A DNA stretch of 64,000 nucleotides from Casuarius casuarius (GCA_003342895.1 PTFA01000111.1:93574-157573); one strand, 5' to 3'; positions 40,001 to 53,460 are shown, counted from the stretch's first letter. Notes: generated by a model from the letters alone, not told the origin. Program-made: numbers and translations.

Positions 40001-43000
40001 TTCTAAAAGTTATTACTAGGTACTTTATCTTTTCTTGAGAGGTATCAAAATGATGCTTTTAGAAAATCTTTCATCCTAGCAGATTCTCCATCACCACCCC
40101 GCAACCCCGCTCAAAACCCCTTTTCCTAGTATTCATGTACATTTGTCTCTAGCAATTATATTTCTAAGTAGCAAGAGGGAGTTATGTCAAAAAGCTTGTT
40201 ACCTTTAGAATTATATACAGCAGTACATAACAACTAAAAAGTCTGAAGGGTTCACATCACCATGCCTTCAAAGTTCCCAGGGTTTAGATATTTTGTTGAT
40301 TGGCATCTTTAGTATGTTCCTTGTGTAGTTCATGGGGTGAGTGTACGTGGATGTTTGAAGTTCATTCTGCCGTTATTTAAGGGAACATTGTGTCTTTGTT
40401 AAACTTTTTGTGCTGTTTTTTCAATTAAGAAATTGAAAGTTTGGGTCAGAGATTAGTTGTCCAAAATGTCCTGGTAGACAACAAGTTGATCATGAGCCAG
40501 CAATGTGCCCTTGTGGCAAAGCAGGTAAATGCTATCCTGGTTTGCGTTAGGCAGAGTGTTGCCAGCAGGTTGAGGGAGGGGATCCTTTCCCTCAGTTCAG
40601 CCCTGTTGAGGGGCTTGAGTACTTGAGTACCTTTGGGGGCTTCCCACTGCAAGAGAGATATGGAGCTACTGGAGCGAGTACAGTGAAGGACACTAAGATG
40701 ATTAAGGGACTACAGTATCTCTCTTATGAGGAAAGGCTGAAAGAACTGGAACTGTTTAGTCTGGAGAAGACTGAAGGGGAATCTTATCAATGCATATAAA
40801 TACCTGAAGAGAAGGTGTAAAGAGGATGCGGTCAGACTCTTTTCAGTGGTGCACAGCAATAGGGCAAGAGGCAACGAGCAGAAACTGAAACAGAGGAAGT
40901 TCCATCTGAACATGAGGAGAAACTTCTTTACTGTGAGGGTGACTGAGCACTGGAACACGTTGCCCAGAGAGGTTGCGGAGTCTCCTTGTTTGGAGATAAT
41001 CACAAGCCATCTGGACAGGGTCCTGGGCAACGTGCTCTAGGTGACCCTGCTTGAGCAGGGGGGTTGGACTAGATGATCTCCAGAGGTCCCTTCCAACCTC
41101 AACCATTGGCTCATACTGAAATTAGCTAGCATACCTGTAGTGTGCACAGCTGGAGACTAGACTTCTGGGATGAACCAGCTAAATTTCGTGATAACGCAGA
41201 CATAGCATCAACCTGTTTGTAGTATGTTTTCTTCTGGTTTGATAAGCCTGAAAATAATCTGAAGGAAAAGGAAGTGTACGACCAAGATAAGTTAGGCAGT
41301 CTGTTAATGGTGTTACCTGACTGGGATATCTCTGCATTTGCACTGGCTATTTCGGTGCCCTTGGCCTAGGTTTCTAGTAACAGGGGTGCAGTACTGAGCT
41401 ATGCATAGAATTGGCTCTGTGCATACCATCTTGTATTGAAACAACCTTTTCCTGGATGCAGTAGGACTACATTCATGTGGAATGATNTAGATGGGCAGAA
41501 TTTGTTCCATGCAAAATTACCTTTCTTTCCGTTGGTTTTATGTCCCCTGAATCTATGACAAGGTTAGTCTTTGACCTAGATAAATCATCACCAGATAACT
41601 GAGTTGACTGTATCTGATGATGACACTGTAGTTCATGATGCTGTAGTTCTTACAAGGTGGCTTCGCAAATCTATCTACAATTACTGGTAAATGTAGATTC
41701 CACAAGGTCCAGCCTACATCCTCAACTTCAGTATCTGGCTTGGTTTTCACTGCACATTATTTCAGAACTTTCTCTGTCTTTGCACCATGTTACAAAAAGG
41801 AACTAATTCAGAAGTTACCAGGAATTTGCTTCCTCAGCTAAGAAGCATTTTTCAGGATTGATTAATAGAATCACAAGAAGCTAGGACATTAGGTCTTTTT
41901 GTTTAAAGTATAGAAATACTTACTTTATTTTAACTGTGCGCCTGTGCGCCACAAGGAACTCTGGAGTCAAAATATTTTCACATGAAAGGCAGCTTCTCCC
42001 AGGTACTTGGAAAAAAAAAAATTAAATGGAGGGCATCAGACAGGAAGAACAGAATCTGCAAAAGATAGCGCTTAATAAATAAAATACTCCCCTTGCCTTG
42101 GTAACATTAAATGTTTTGATTTAAAAAAAAAAAAGTTGATACGTAAGAGAAGAAAAAAGGTAAATAATCAGAACAAAAAGCCAATTTATACTGCAAGGAA
42201 TGTTGCATCTAAATCAATAATAAGTAGCTATTTATAGAAAAGAAACAATAAAGAATAGGTTCAATGTGATAAGCATTGTCGTTAGCAGTGTTGTGGCTTT
42301 AATCATAGGAGTCATAGTAATGATGTAATGGAATATGAGGAATTTGAAAGATCGCTTTAGATAGCTTTATGATTTTTTTTGCAGGTTTTTAGTTTGTTTT
42401 GCTTTCCTAAGACAAAATATTCTCAATCCTAAGCATTCAGAATTGTGATTTTTGTAGGAAGTGAAGGAATTCAATGGTGGATAGTGGTTACGGACATCAG
42501 GAGCTTTTGTTGTGAGTCAAGCTCTCAAAACATACCATGAAATAAGAGGGTGAGAAGGGCCATGAAGACTATTGAATGTGAAAAGTAATAGCTTATATTT
42601 TAATTTCAGGAGTGTAAAAGAAGTGGGAAACAGCAAATTTTGTCTGAGTGCATGTCATGTGGGCATCTGGAAAGTTGAAAAGTGAGAAAGTGGGGGTAAT
42701 AATAATGAAAAGGTAGTCGCAATATATCCATGTGAAAAAGATTAAGTACATGTATCAGCAGGTATGGGAGTTGTCAGTGGAAGGAAGGGCAAGTGATAAA
42801 AATGTCATGTGGTTACATGAACTCAGAAATGTGGCAGTGAGAGAAAATCTATACCTACAGAATTAAAAGAAGGCTTGCTTTTTAAGCAGCTGAGAGGTAT
42901 CTGTACAGTCAAATGATGGACCTCAGGGAGTCTGTAGAACAAATACTCTACCCTGAGATAATGCTTGTTGTATGCTAATCACTGCACAGAATACTAGTGT

Positions 43001-46000
43001 CTTGCCAACAGTTGAAGACCTAATTTAGAGGCCATAAACAATTTCCAGATAGTATACTTTTTCAGGAGGTGATTTCTTGGTACTTTTGCGACTTAATTCC
43101 TGTGGCATTTTCCATAAGAATTTTGCATGAAAACTTGCATTGTTTTGCCCTTTCATAATGGTCACTTAGAATAATACATACAGCAGAAAAGCAGTCTTCT
43201 GCCTGATTGGTGCTGGAGAGTACTAGTGAAACTTGCCTTTTTTTTAATAATGCTCTGTATTGATAAATAATGAAGCTTGAAGATAGTTTCCTGCAGTATT
43301 CAGTTCACCTTTGGGGAAGTCAGACCCTTAAGAAATGCAGAAATGCATCTTGTAATATTATTTCTTAGTGTGTTTCATCATGCCTAGCTTCAGGTATCTG
43401 CAGTAGTCTATATCTCACGTAGTCAGTGTGTTTCCTTTGATTAATGGAGAGAAGAAAGCGCCTTTTCAGCATAGTTCAAATCAAATGTAAATACCTACTT
43501 TTGGATAAAGTGAATCATGCACTAGAAGTGTTTCTGCGTCCTTGACTGTAGAGGGGGTGTAGGATGACTAATCTGGTTGTAGATGTGTAAAGTTTGGTGA
43601 CATTCATCTGATCACCAGACCTCATGTACAATGTCAGCAGATGCATCTAGCCGAAAGACTGCCGTTGAGGTTTGGTTTATGCATCTAAGTATAAAAAGAA
43701 ATACTGTGAGCATATTGGAGAGAAGATAAGAGAATCATATTTAATATAATGTTAAAATAATGGTTATTCTAATAAATACTATAAATTATGGTTATGAAAA
43801 TGTTTATTTAAAGAAGAAACTATGAAAAGAACTATGCAAACATATTCGAAGAAACAGGTTATTTGTAATCTTTAACTTTCTTCATTTGTGTTTTTATACT
43901 GGAAAAATGAGATAACTGTTTTTGGCAGTTGTTTTTTACTTTCTGTAAATATCCTGTTGAGGTTGTGCAAAACCTCTACATTACTGATAAAGTATTTCAA
44001 GTGCGTAATTCTTAACATATCAGCTAAAAATTACACAACCAACAAATCAATATGATGTGTATGCAGATGAAAACTTGAGGGACGTTTATAGCTGTCACTG
44101 GTTATGAGGAGAAGAAACTTGGCTGTGGTTCCTATTGAGATCAGGCCTGTGCCTCTGGACAGTCTGTAGATCTAAGGAGTAGATGGGACTCTGAAAGAAC
44201 TTCACTGTTTTTTGTTTGTTTATTTTTCCTTCCTATTCTCTTCTGTATTCCAGTCCTGTAGCAGACTTGATGTCTGTTCTCTGCCAGGTGCCAGAGATGT
44301 CCACATTCTCCCCCCTTTATCTTCCTCTCTTTTCAGCTATTGCTGTCTTTCATTGTGGTTGATGGCTTTTTGTGCTCAAGAAAGCAAGAAGTTCTGGGAG
44401 ATTTGATCTGGGAGCTTGTTCAGTCAGTTTACCTGCACATACAGATTGTCCAGCTCCTAGTCTGCAAAAAAGTAATTTTTTATAGAGGTACACATTATCT
44501 AGTATGGTTGCTGTGTAATATTAACAATCTTGTCCTTTCATGTATATGTTCAGAAAAAAATCTGTGTTTTTAAGCTGAAAAAGATTTGTGTTTTTTAAGC
44601 TATATAGGGCTATTTTATTAATAGATTGAACAAGCTGTATCAGTAACCTGGTAAAAACATCTAAGGGTCTGGGAAGCTTGAAATATGTTTGTAGAGTATA
44701 TCAAACACTCATTGATTACATACTGAATATGTAAATTACAGTTCATTGGTTTTCATGCCTCTTGTGCTCAAGCTGCTTATTCATAATATTCTGAAAAGGA
44801 AACTTGTAAGTTTTCTTGAGGATGGGATGGAGGAGACAGGGACAGGAAGGATGAAATATTCAGTTATGATCATACTGTACTAAGGTTTCCTTGAAAATGT
44901 CTTTATTTTCTGATAGAAATGGGTTGATGGTGGCCTCACCAATGGCCTTCCTATCTTGCCTGTGGGACGAACAGTGACAATTTCTCCTTTCAGTGGTCGA
45001 TTAGATATCTGTCCGCAAGATAAAGGACATGTGGATCTTTATGTTAAATTTGCAAAACAAGATATAATGGTGAGTTCCTTGTTTACTAAATAACTTCGGA
45101 TGAAGGAAAGGTAGTTGAGCAGCTAACTTTATGCTTAATTTTTAAGAGTTTATTTTGTGTTTATATATCATGTTTAAGTAATGTGATATCTTGGTGCTTC
45201 GTGTTGTGCATATGGAATGTAACTTGTCCTTAAATGCAGGGGAAGAAAAATGTAGTATAAAATTTGCAAGAAAGATAGAAAACCTTTGATCTGGTACAAA
45301 ATTGAGCAGGTTTATCACAGGCTATTATATTTAATCTTATTAAATAATGTAGGCTTGATTACAAAATCATCTGTCTTTGGCTAGGCTGAGTGTTTCCAGA
45401 AAAATAAGACTTCTGTAGAAGACCTCAGGAGAGGAAAACTCCAGAACATCCCTTCATACTTATTTACTGAAGTAAACTGCTATAACTGAATTTAAAAGCT
45501 GAATTTAAGCTTCACATATGAAATGGTGTACAAGGACTTGTCACCTCATTGCTCAAGAGAGTTTATATTAAATTTTTGAACATTGTGACCACAGCACTTC
45601 CAGAAATCTTGTTAAATGTTTGAGAATGTTTTTGTATATTGAAACATAGGCTAAGACTGATTTTTATGACCTCCTTTTCATCATTGGCATTTCTGTCTTT
45701 GCAAACTTTTTCCCACAAAGTCTAACCACAGTATTGTTTCTTTTCACATAATGAAAGAAAATACTGAATAGCAGTCGATCTAGCATTGATCTCAAAAAAA
45801 CTCCATTAGAAAAAAAAAAAAGCCCTGCTTAGCAACAATCCTTCATTATTTGCTACGTTTTTTGAAGTTTCATTTAGATGGTTCTTGATGTGTTTTATTA
45901 ATTCTGAGTAAAATTAGTGTTACATAATGTCATTCTAAATTGAATGAGTTTCTGAATTTTTGTAGTGTTTCGCAGGGATTTAAGCATGATAATACTTGGT

Positions 46001-47210
46001 AAATGGTCATGAGGTATGAAATTAATAATTTTACTGAAATATATGCATCTCTTGCTTTATATTTCTTGGTTGTGGTTTGCATCAAATATCCATCTAGAGG
46101 GGAAAAATGAGTTGATAAGCAGATTAATTTTGAGATAGAAAATTAATTGCAGAATTACCTTCTATGATTCTACAGCTGCAGAGTTGTGGTGCAGAATCTC
46201 CGGCATCATTTTAAGTAGTTCTATTTGAAACACCCTTAGCTTTTAGAATTTTAAAAATTCAAAATAAGAATAAACTTTTGCAGCAGTATCCAAATCTGCA
46301 CAGCATGGAGAGTTACATATATCACTGTTTACCTAGATTGGAATGTGAACAGTCTTTTGTCTCTTTGGACTTCCTCCATTCATTAGTGTCAAAATTTGAA
46401 TAATTGCTTAGTTCAAATAATGGAGTGATTTTGACGTTATGTTACAAAATTGTATATAAGTAAGTATGTGGCTTAAAAATATATTAAGTTAATCATATAA
46501 ATGAAGTGTCCAGATCTTTCTTAAATTTAATTATATTTGTAATTTTGTTTTAATACATGTCTTTAATAAAGAACAAACTTTGAAGTCTTTTTACACCATG
46601 AAAGTAAGTGACCAGTTGAGAACCTGAGTAGTTCTTAATTTGTTGGAAACACAAGCTACATTTATACTCATATATTAAACGTTTCCTGGGAATGTTCCCA
46701 AGAACGTGGTTATTTGCACTAGTAAGCTGTCAAAATATTTCCTGGGACAAGTCTAGCATGTGGCAGCTACCACTCCCCCAAACAATTCTGGGAATGTTTT
46801 TGTAGTTAAAATGTTTCAGAAACCATGAGCAGTTTTACAGGCAGACAGTGTGTATTGGAGGCTGTGAGTTTATTAGTGTAGATGCAGACTAATTGTGCCA
46901 GATCATCTCAGTGCTCAGTAATTCTCCTGGGCATGATTAATTTACTGGTGTAGACATAGCCACGCTGGCCTTTTTTACATATGCTATATGAAACAGATGA
47001 TAGGACTGATAACAACACTGTGAAGTGTAACATAATTTGCTTTAATAAACCAATTTACAGCACCTCTCTCTGTTGCAGCTGTCTTTGGCCAACCTGGTAA
47101 GACTTAATCAAGCTTTGTTCCCACCAAACCAGGAGAAAATGGAATTGCTGTACCAAAACGGATTTGATGATGCTGTACACTTTTTACTAAAAGAAAACTG
47201 GTATGAATAG
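30861..47210 (+). CDS. PNPLA4: PNPLA4, patatin-like phospholipase domain containing 4 (six coding exons, spliced)
   Basis: Spliced coding parts are 30861-31040, 35292-35386, 35569-35704, 39224-39289, 44917-45069 and 47079-47210. They total 762 bases, giving 253 residues plus stop, the same length as human PNPLA4. All introns are GT-AG and all phases fit. The protein opens MKHLNLSFAACGFLG with the patatin oxyanion loop (CGFLGIYHLG, residues 11-20), then GASAG with the predicted nucleophile Ser43, and the DGG dyad motif with Asp163 (WVDGGL). The C-terminus ends LLKENWYE as in the family. PNPLA4 (GS2) is known as a triacylglycerol and retinyl-ester hydrolase with transacylase activity. The family start is at 30861; open sequence continuing upstream through other exons leaves an extended isoform possible. 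A CpG island about 8.5 kb upstream is the probable promoter. The gene converges with the Ig receptor gene on the minus strand. Confidence 0.97.
31412..31462 (+). repeat. Imperfect tandem duplication, unit about 29 bp
   Basis: Two adjacent copies share ATCTTG(G/T)CTAGAGGTTTTAAT, separated by CATTGTC. A local duplication, probably replication slippage. Confidence 0.7.
32956..32988 (+). repeat. C-run followed by (AC)n microsatellite
   Basis: About 13 C followed by roughly ten AC units. Likely polymorphic and a possible assembly weak point. Confidence 0.9.
35292..35386 (+). CDS. PNPLA4: PNPLA4 coding exon 2 (residues 61-92)
   Basis: The acceptor is TTAATTTTCAG and the donor AG/GTACCT (leaves phase 2). 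It encodes ECKQFAYEFAEEIRKLDFG and then VTPGYDFMKRLR, collinear with human PNPLA4. Confidence 0.96.
35569..35704 (+). CDS. PNPLA4: PNPLA4 coding exon 3 (residues 92-137)
   Basis: The acceptor is CTTTACTTTAG and the donor AAG/GTAATG (phase 0). It encodes GGIESILPSNAHEIAENRL and ends SREDLIK. Confidence 0.96.
36880..36903 (+). repeat. (TG)n microsatellite with GCGCACGCGC flank
   Basis: About eight TG units run into a short alternating GC/CA stretch. It is purine-pyrimidine alternating throughout. Confidence 0.85.
37155..37480 (-). mobile_element. Ancient CR1 LINE 3' fragment, antisense
   Basis: The plus strand shows the reverse complement of a CR1 tail. CAGAGCTGGAGAGGACCTTG is followed by a degraded 'AACCC...GCCCCAAAGCA...TCCAGATCATGCTGGAC' block, then GAGATCCTTCAGCCTCCATAGG and TAATTGGTTTCAATGCTTAACA, then CAATTTTAAGCTCTTCTTGTCC. 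The order matches old amniote CR1 consensus sequence. Divergence is high and the limits are approximate. Confidence 0.6.
39224..39289 (+). CDS. PNPLA4: PNPLA4 coding exon 4 (residues 138-159)
   Basis: A 66-base exon with a long polypyrimidine acceptor (CTTTCTTCTCTCTAG) and donor GAG/GTAATT. It encodes VLLASSFVPVYAGIKPVEY, matching the family. Confidence 0.96.
39290..44916 (+). other. PNPLA4 intron (longest internal coding intron)
   Basis: Contains a T-run (39648-39667), the clear CR1 fragment at about 40460-41105, one N at 41487 and no exon. A 1-kb AT-rich stretch (43.7-44.9 kb) shows a small tandem duplication of TGTGTTTTTTAAGCT-like units near 44560-44600. Confidence 0.85.
40460..41105 (+). 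mobile_element. CR1 LINE 3' fragment, avian type, sense strand
   Basis: The most intact repeat in the window. It runs from the end of the reverse-transcriptase frame (GATCATGAGCCAGCAATGTG, GTTGCCAGCAGGTTGAGGGAG) through TGGAGCTACTGGAGCGAGTA, CTGAAAGAACTGGAACTGTT and TGGAACACGTTGCCCAGAG to the tail GGTTGGACTAGATGATCTCC and CTTCCAACCTCAACCATT. It is 5' truncated and its frame is broken (deletions and stops), so it is inactive. The short A/T octamer repeat expected at the very 3' end is not obvious. Confidence 0.95.
44917..45069 (+). CDS. PNPLA4: PNPLA4 coding exon 5 (residues 160-210), catalytic Asp
   Basis: The acceptor is TTTATTTTCTGATAG and the donor ATG/GTGAGT (phase 0). It begins KWVDGGL, carrying the predicted catalytic Asp163 of the Ser-Asp dyad, then LPVGRTVTISPFSGRLDIC. 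Confidence 0.97.
45070..47078 (+). other. PNPLA4 last intron
   Basis: AT-rich. No repeat family or exon was recognised. Confidence 0.85.
47079..47210 (+). CDS. PNPLA4: PNPLA4 coding exon 6 (residues 211-253) and stop
   Basis: The acceptor is CTCTCTCTGTTGCAG. It encodes LSLANLVRLNQALFPPN and ends LLKENWYE, with TAG at 47208-47210. Confidence 0.97.
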   Translation: MSLANLVRLNQALFPPNQEKMELLYQNGFDDAVHFLLKENWYE

Positions 47211-47310
47211 ATTGTACATAGCCATAAAGTTTAGTTAATTTTCTGTCAAAACACAGCTACAGGCATCCTGCAAAATCTAAGGGATTGCTGTCAAAATTTC
47301 TGTATATCAA

Positions 47311-47316
47311 AATAAA
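47311..47316 (+). terminator. Candidate PNPLA4 polyadenylation signal AATAAA
   Basis: An AATAAA about 100 bases after the stop codon. Further candidates follow at about 47707 and 47924, so the 3' end may be heterogeneous. Confidence 0.45.
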
Positions 47317-47349
47317 AATGCCAATGGAATTACATCTGCTCTTGTGAAG

Positions 47350-50300
47350 AAAATATGCAGATGTTCTGGATGGAATTCAAAAGCACGCCAAAGTGGGAAT
47401 TGTGTGGTAAAAGATAGTTGTCTTGTTTGGAGGAGGTTCAATTTTAGATCTCTTTTGCTTCAAAGCAGGACTTTATTGTGAAATTTGTGAAAGCTCGTGT
47501 TTTCATGCTTACAGAAATTTGAAAATTTTTTTTTCATGTTACTTGAGAGAAAAATCCAGTGTGTACCCAAAAAATTACAGTCTATATTATTCACTTAATA
47601 GTTGTGCACACTAATTGAATGCTTGCAGTATTGCTAGTCTTAGGACTCTAATGCATCTCTCCTGCAGTGTTCTGCAGGACTTGAACTCTTAACAGTAGCC
47701 ACAACAAATAAAAAATTTGCACTCTTTTACTGTGATACTGTATTTTTCACATTAAAAGCTCTTGTCCTTCTCAGTGAATGTAGTCTTTTTAAATTTGAAA
47801 TAGTATTCTAAAATTTGTAATAGTGTTTTTTTCCTCCATGAAAATATCTTGTAAAGGAGACAGTAAGGAATATTTATATTAGTTATGTTTATTATGTTTT
47901 CCTCCTCATCTAAAACTGAATAAATGTATTTTCTTAAAGCTTTGTCAAGAGCTTGTTTATAAATTTCTCAGAATGCTATAACAGCTTGACTATTTACCCA
48001 GATCAGTCTATTGGAGGGGAGCTGAAGTAAGTTAGCATGTAATGAGTTCAGACTCTTGTGTCTTGTCTCGTACTATTCCCCTTGGTTTGACTTCAGGTTC
48101 AAGATTTTTAGTCTTAATACCTAAGTTCTAAAAGATGCAACTGTTATAACTTTTATGGCTTTTAAGGTGAATTCTTACAAAAATTTGAAGTTGAATTATG
48201 TCCTTATGGATGAAAGTATAGCATTCTCCAAAAACAATGCTAAATGTCTGTAAATTCTGGAGAGGGGGAGAAGGGAAAAGAATCTGGAAAAGGGGAGAAA
48301 TTAAATATATCTGCTATAGAAATTTGAAAGCTTCTTCAGCACATAACTACCAGATTTATATTCAAATACAGACTGTATTGGATTCGCATTTGTGCAGTGG
48401 GGATTGAGTTATTTTATTACCTTATTTGCTAATAAAAGAAATACTAAAAAAGTATGATTCTTTGCATAAGCTTTTTTTATTTCTAGCTGCATGAGGTTCT
48501 GTAAACAGTGGAAATAGGATATATGTGTTACTCCCACGTCTGTAGAACAGCATTTCTGCATGTAGAACATGAGAGTATTCGAGAGAGCTATGGAAGTCCT
48601 TCTTCAAACAGTAGTATCCTCCATAATTAATAACTTATGAATGATCCACTGCTGATTCTGTCTCTCCAACCCCTGTGTATCTGTGTGTGCCTGTTCTGTG
48701 TAGACAATAGAGAGGTTAATCCTGAGTCAGTTTTCTTAACTTGAGCTTGTGTCAATAGCTCAGCTTTTCCCATAAGAACACAGATAGTGTGAGAGTTCAT
48801 TCCACAGGGAGAAAGAGGTGCTCACCTCCAGTAACCTAAGGCTGATCTAGAGTGCTGTAGAATTGTGACCAAGACCCCTGGAAATCCCCTGTTATTTATT
48901 GGGTGACTTGTGGAATGAGGAAAATGCAGAAAAGGGATGTTCTTAATGACCTCTGTTTCTAAGGAGGTTGCTATTACATTTTGAATAGACTGAAGATCCT
49001 AGTAATTTTGATCCAAAATGCAGTTGTATTGCAATTGTAGCCTTGAGTCTCTTAACATTTAGGCTTCTGGATTCATTGAAGCTTGAACTACAGTTTTGAA
49101 CTTCCTACCTTGACATACTTGGGCAGGGTACCAACCCAACAGTGTTTTTTGTTGTTGTTTGTTTGTGTGTTTTTTAACACTTCATTCTAATCTAATGTAA
49201 ATTTATTATTTGAGATATTTTAAAGAAATCCTTATTCCCTTTTTGAGGTCTTAAACATGCACATATGTAATGCTGCAGATGTTTAAGAAGGAAATACTAC
49301 AGCTTTGGTTTCACTTTTGGTATGGATGTGCCCTCTTTCTCTGATGTCATGCAATTGAGCCTAAAAAGGCAGTTTGCACCAAGTCTTTAGTTAAAACAGT
49401 CTCCATATGTTCAGGCCAACAGGAATACTTCGCATCTTTTTCATCCTATTGAGGAGGATCACTTCAGTTCTTGAAATAGAAGAATCTTTCTGGTATTCCT
49501 GCCTGGAAATCTCTGAATCAGGTGGTGATTGGAATGCTGCTTTAAATTAATGCCTATGTTCTTGGGTTTTGTCATTTTTCCTTTTTTCGTAAGTGTGATT
49601 GATTTCTATCTGTTCACTGCTCTGAATCTGTGTACACCTGTCAGATATATTCAGGAATAATGCTACCTTTGCTTAGAGCCACTGTTTTCCCAGAAAGATT
49701 TTGAACCTACTCTAATCTTCAACTTTGTGTGTGTGTGGAGACTTGAAGTGAAGATCATTATGAGTATGCAACAATTTTTTTATCACCTAATACAGTGATT
49801 GGTTGGGACTAATATGCTACTAGGCTAAGCAATAATGCTTATTACCAAGATGCAAGTACTCTGAGTCCCTGATGCCTAGGCAGTAACTTTATATCTTCAA
49901 AATCAGTTCTTCATATGAACATCAATGCCCATCCTTTTTCTCATCTCTTTCTTTAAAATTTCACTTTTGGATACTTCTGATGTTTAAAAGAACCAGGAAC
50001 TATCTGTAATTATTGTTAAATAAACTCCTAGCTGAGCATATATTTAATAATCTTTAATATCAGATAAAGGAATTGGAAGTTACTGTTTCAGTTAGTATTT
50101 TCCTTTAGCTTAGCTACACATTTCCTGTCAGAGTACATATTTAAGAAATTTGAAGTTAAAGTTTAGTCCTACTAAAATTAGCAGGAGTTTTGTCTCAATT
50201 TTGTCTCCATAGGGCTAAAACTCCATCCCTCATATATTGGGTCATGAACTTGAGGCTCTTGTTTAAAGTCATTTGAAGTTGAAGATGTTCACCTTCTTTG

Positions 50301-53300
50301 TAGCGTGAGACTTTCATTTAAATATTAATATCCTTAACACTACAACATGCACTTTGTAAAAACGCATAAATTAGGTAAAGTAATATTTTACATGTTAAAT
50401 ATTACAAAGTGCTTGTGCTATAAATTCATTCTGAATCCAGCCCTGGTGTTTCATTCTATGCTAAGATGCTGTAATAATTCCATGACCTTGCTGCCTACAC
50501 CAGAACAGATTATTTCTTTCTACTATACATGTTCTGTTGGGTTTTGGTGGTGACACATAGTAACTATTACTCATTTTCAGTACCCCAGAACTTTCTGAAT
50601 ATTTAAGTTTTCAGACTGGAAGTTTATAGGTTTACTGTCTGTCCTAAAGATAAACTTCTTGAAAACGTAGTAAATAACTGAGCTATTTCTGATAAGCGTG
50701 CAAAAAAGTACAGAAAATGTTGACCTTCATTTGAAGGGCCATTGCTCTGAAGTGGATAGAGGCAGTGTTACAGTATGAAAATAAAACAGCCCTGTATGAA
50801 TTGTTTGAATGAGATCCCTTTTAAATCCACCCTCTAGTTAAATCTGCAAGATTAGATACGAATTCTTCTTGTTTTTTTTCAAAATGCCAGGGCTGGAAGG
50901 TTTCACTGAATGCACTGACCTCACTGTGCTCCTTCTACTTGAAGGTGACTTTGGGTCAGTGACATCTGCCTTCAATTCATTTCTTCACAGAACTGCATCT
51001 TTGGCTCAGATGGACTTCACACATTGCATTTTAAAGGATGGAATGGCTCTTTCTCCCTACTCTAAAGCTGTATTTTAAAATATATAGATATTCCCTGTAT
51101 TTAACCCCCTTAATATTTAATCCAGTTTATAGTTTTAACTTTAAAATGAAGAGTTAAATGTGTATTATATAAAACTAGGATTTTATTTTTAATTTGTGTG
51201 TAATTTAAAAAATTCCAAACATAGGAAACTTGTGTGTCTGATGTCCTTGCTGCAGAGCTAGTTTCTCCAGTAAATAAATGACTTGCATATTTATATCCAC
51301 AATTGTAGGTTATTTACTGACTCTGGAAATCTAAATATGTACAACTACAGTTGCCTTCAGGACCCAGTTTGGGTAGATGAGGAGGGAAGACCATTATTTC
51401 ATTCCTGTTGTCCAAATTTAAAAAAAAAAAAAAAAAAGTGATTCTTCAAGACCTAATTATCTTTCCCATAGTCTGTCCGTCTCTCTGAAGGTCACAATTC
51501 ACTTTTTCTTTGTGTATCAGCTAGCAGTTTAATTAAAAAAAGTTGAATACTTAGTTTCTTAAATGAAGATGGTTTTTATTGGCATCTTTATTCATAGAAT
51601 GCTTAAAGAGAAGATAAATGTATAATAACCTGGAAAAGTTCCACAGAAAGCCTTGCTAAGCTGGCAATAAGTTTAATGTTATAGAATATCATACAATTAT
51701 TAGACTTTATAGGAGGGGAAGATGTATCTTTAATTCACAGCAGAAAACATGGTGCTCTGGGACCATTCAGTTTCTTTTTCATATCATCTTCCTTCCAATG
51801 TCAGTGAAAGTCCTTATTAGCGACATGTCTACATATTCCTGATTAAACCCATTGTTAACTGCTCTGGATGGCTTGTCGTAAATCCAGTCAGTTGGTGAGG
51901 TAGCGCTGCTATCTGTGTTTCTTGACCTGTTCTTGCACTTTTTACAGCCCTGATGAATCTGTTGCGATATTTCACAAAATAAATTGTTAAGCAGTAAAAA
52001 TGTGTTTTCGTCAGATACCCCATCTTTTTAAAGAATGCATATCTAACTTAACTGAGATAGCAACCTCATTTTTTATTATGAATTGTTTGTAATGTTGTTA
52101 TGGATATCACAGTCAAAATGAAACGTGAATACTAATTTTAACCACATCTTCATGAATTGACAAACTATTCATTATTATTCTGAATAAATTCTAGTAATAC
52201 GTTAGCTAAGACACTATACCTAAGTAGTTAACGTTTTCTGCCTTACCTGGTTCCAGCTTTGCAAATGAGTGGAATATGATCAAATGTAGCACCATTATGA
52301 TATATTAGAACCATTACGGTATGTTTTTTATTTATATAATTTGTGTAAAATTATAGTAATAACTAGTATTAAACAGTGTTAAACTAATATATTTATTTTG
52401 GTGAATTGGCTTCTTAAATGCTGAATTCTAAGTCTTTGCAGGTAGCAGGAGAAAAGTAATTCATATTGTACTGGTATGCTCGAGAAATAGGTAGAAAATC
52501 TGTCTGATTGTATACCAATGACTACATTAAATACTTCTCCGATCCCCAAAACTCTCTTAAAGTGTATGTATATTGTTACTTCAGAAAAAATAGTGTGTGG
52601 CGGGAGGACTTTCTTCGTTCATTCTGTATTAAGTAGTTTAAACAAGTTTTTGGAGAGCAGATGAGATGAGTGTCTTCTCTGAGGGAAAATCCACAAGTGA
52701 CAGCTGTAACTTTTTCTCCACAAAATAGATACAACTATCATGGAGCTTTCATTGGAATATCACATTGTTGTGCCTTGGTCTTGACTTGGAAGCTGAATAA
52801 GCACAGAAAAAGTTCGACAGAAGTAAGAATCCTACCTCTAGAAGAGCTTTGTTGCTGTGAATCCGTAAAAAAGTTGTATTCTATGCTGAGATCTGAGCAC
52901 TTTAGTCTTTGAGCTAGGGTGAGCTCTTGCTCAGTATGTTAGCTTTCGCAAGTCCGCTTTTGAACTCTATTTTTTCTATAGGAAACTTGGATTGAGAACT
53001 CCTGAAGGTCGTGGGGTGCCTATAATTAAATACTACAACATAGGGCAGGATATAACACCCCCCTCCCTTTGTAACAATCTGGGCATAAGAATACCAACAA
53101 GTGGGAACAGCTGAGAGTATTTTATAGACTGTTTAAGAAAAGGCAAGTCTGATCTCTCTTAGGAAACATGAACTCCTCATAGAAGTTGCCTGAAGGATTC
53201 AGCCAGCCATGACATACTGGATTTAAGCCATGGTGTATAAGGGCCAAAGGGCCTTTGAGTCATGTAGTCCCCTTTTCATTATTTCACACTCTTATTTTGA

Positions 53301-53460
53301 CACAATATATATTTGCATGACATGAAGCATTTGTCATTTAGTAAAGAAATGACTTTTAAGAAGTTATAAACTTCCTAACTTTATAAACTTCGCTGCCTTT
53401 TTCTTTCTTTTTTTTTTTTTTATATCTGCTACTGCTAATTGTACTCACAGTGACTCATTT
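47350..53460. other. Intergenic DNA between the two convergent genes
   Basis: AT-rich with chance open frames only (longest about 80 codons near 52670-52912, no recognised domain). It includes an A-run at 51420-51437. No interspersed repeat or RNA gene was recognised. Part of it may be 3' UTR of either gene. Confidence 0.6.

Noticed and set aside
40441..41106. Open frames on both strands around 40.4-41.1 kb
   Set aside because: They fall within the CR1 fragment and are shadows of its broken sequence.
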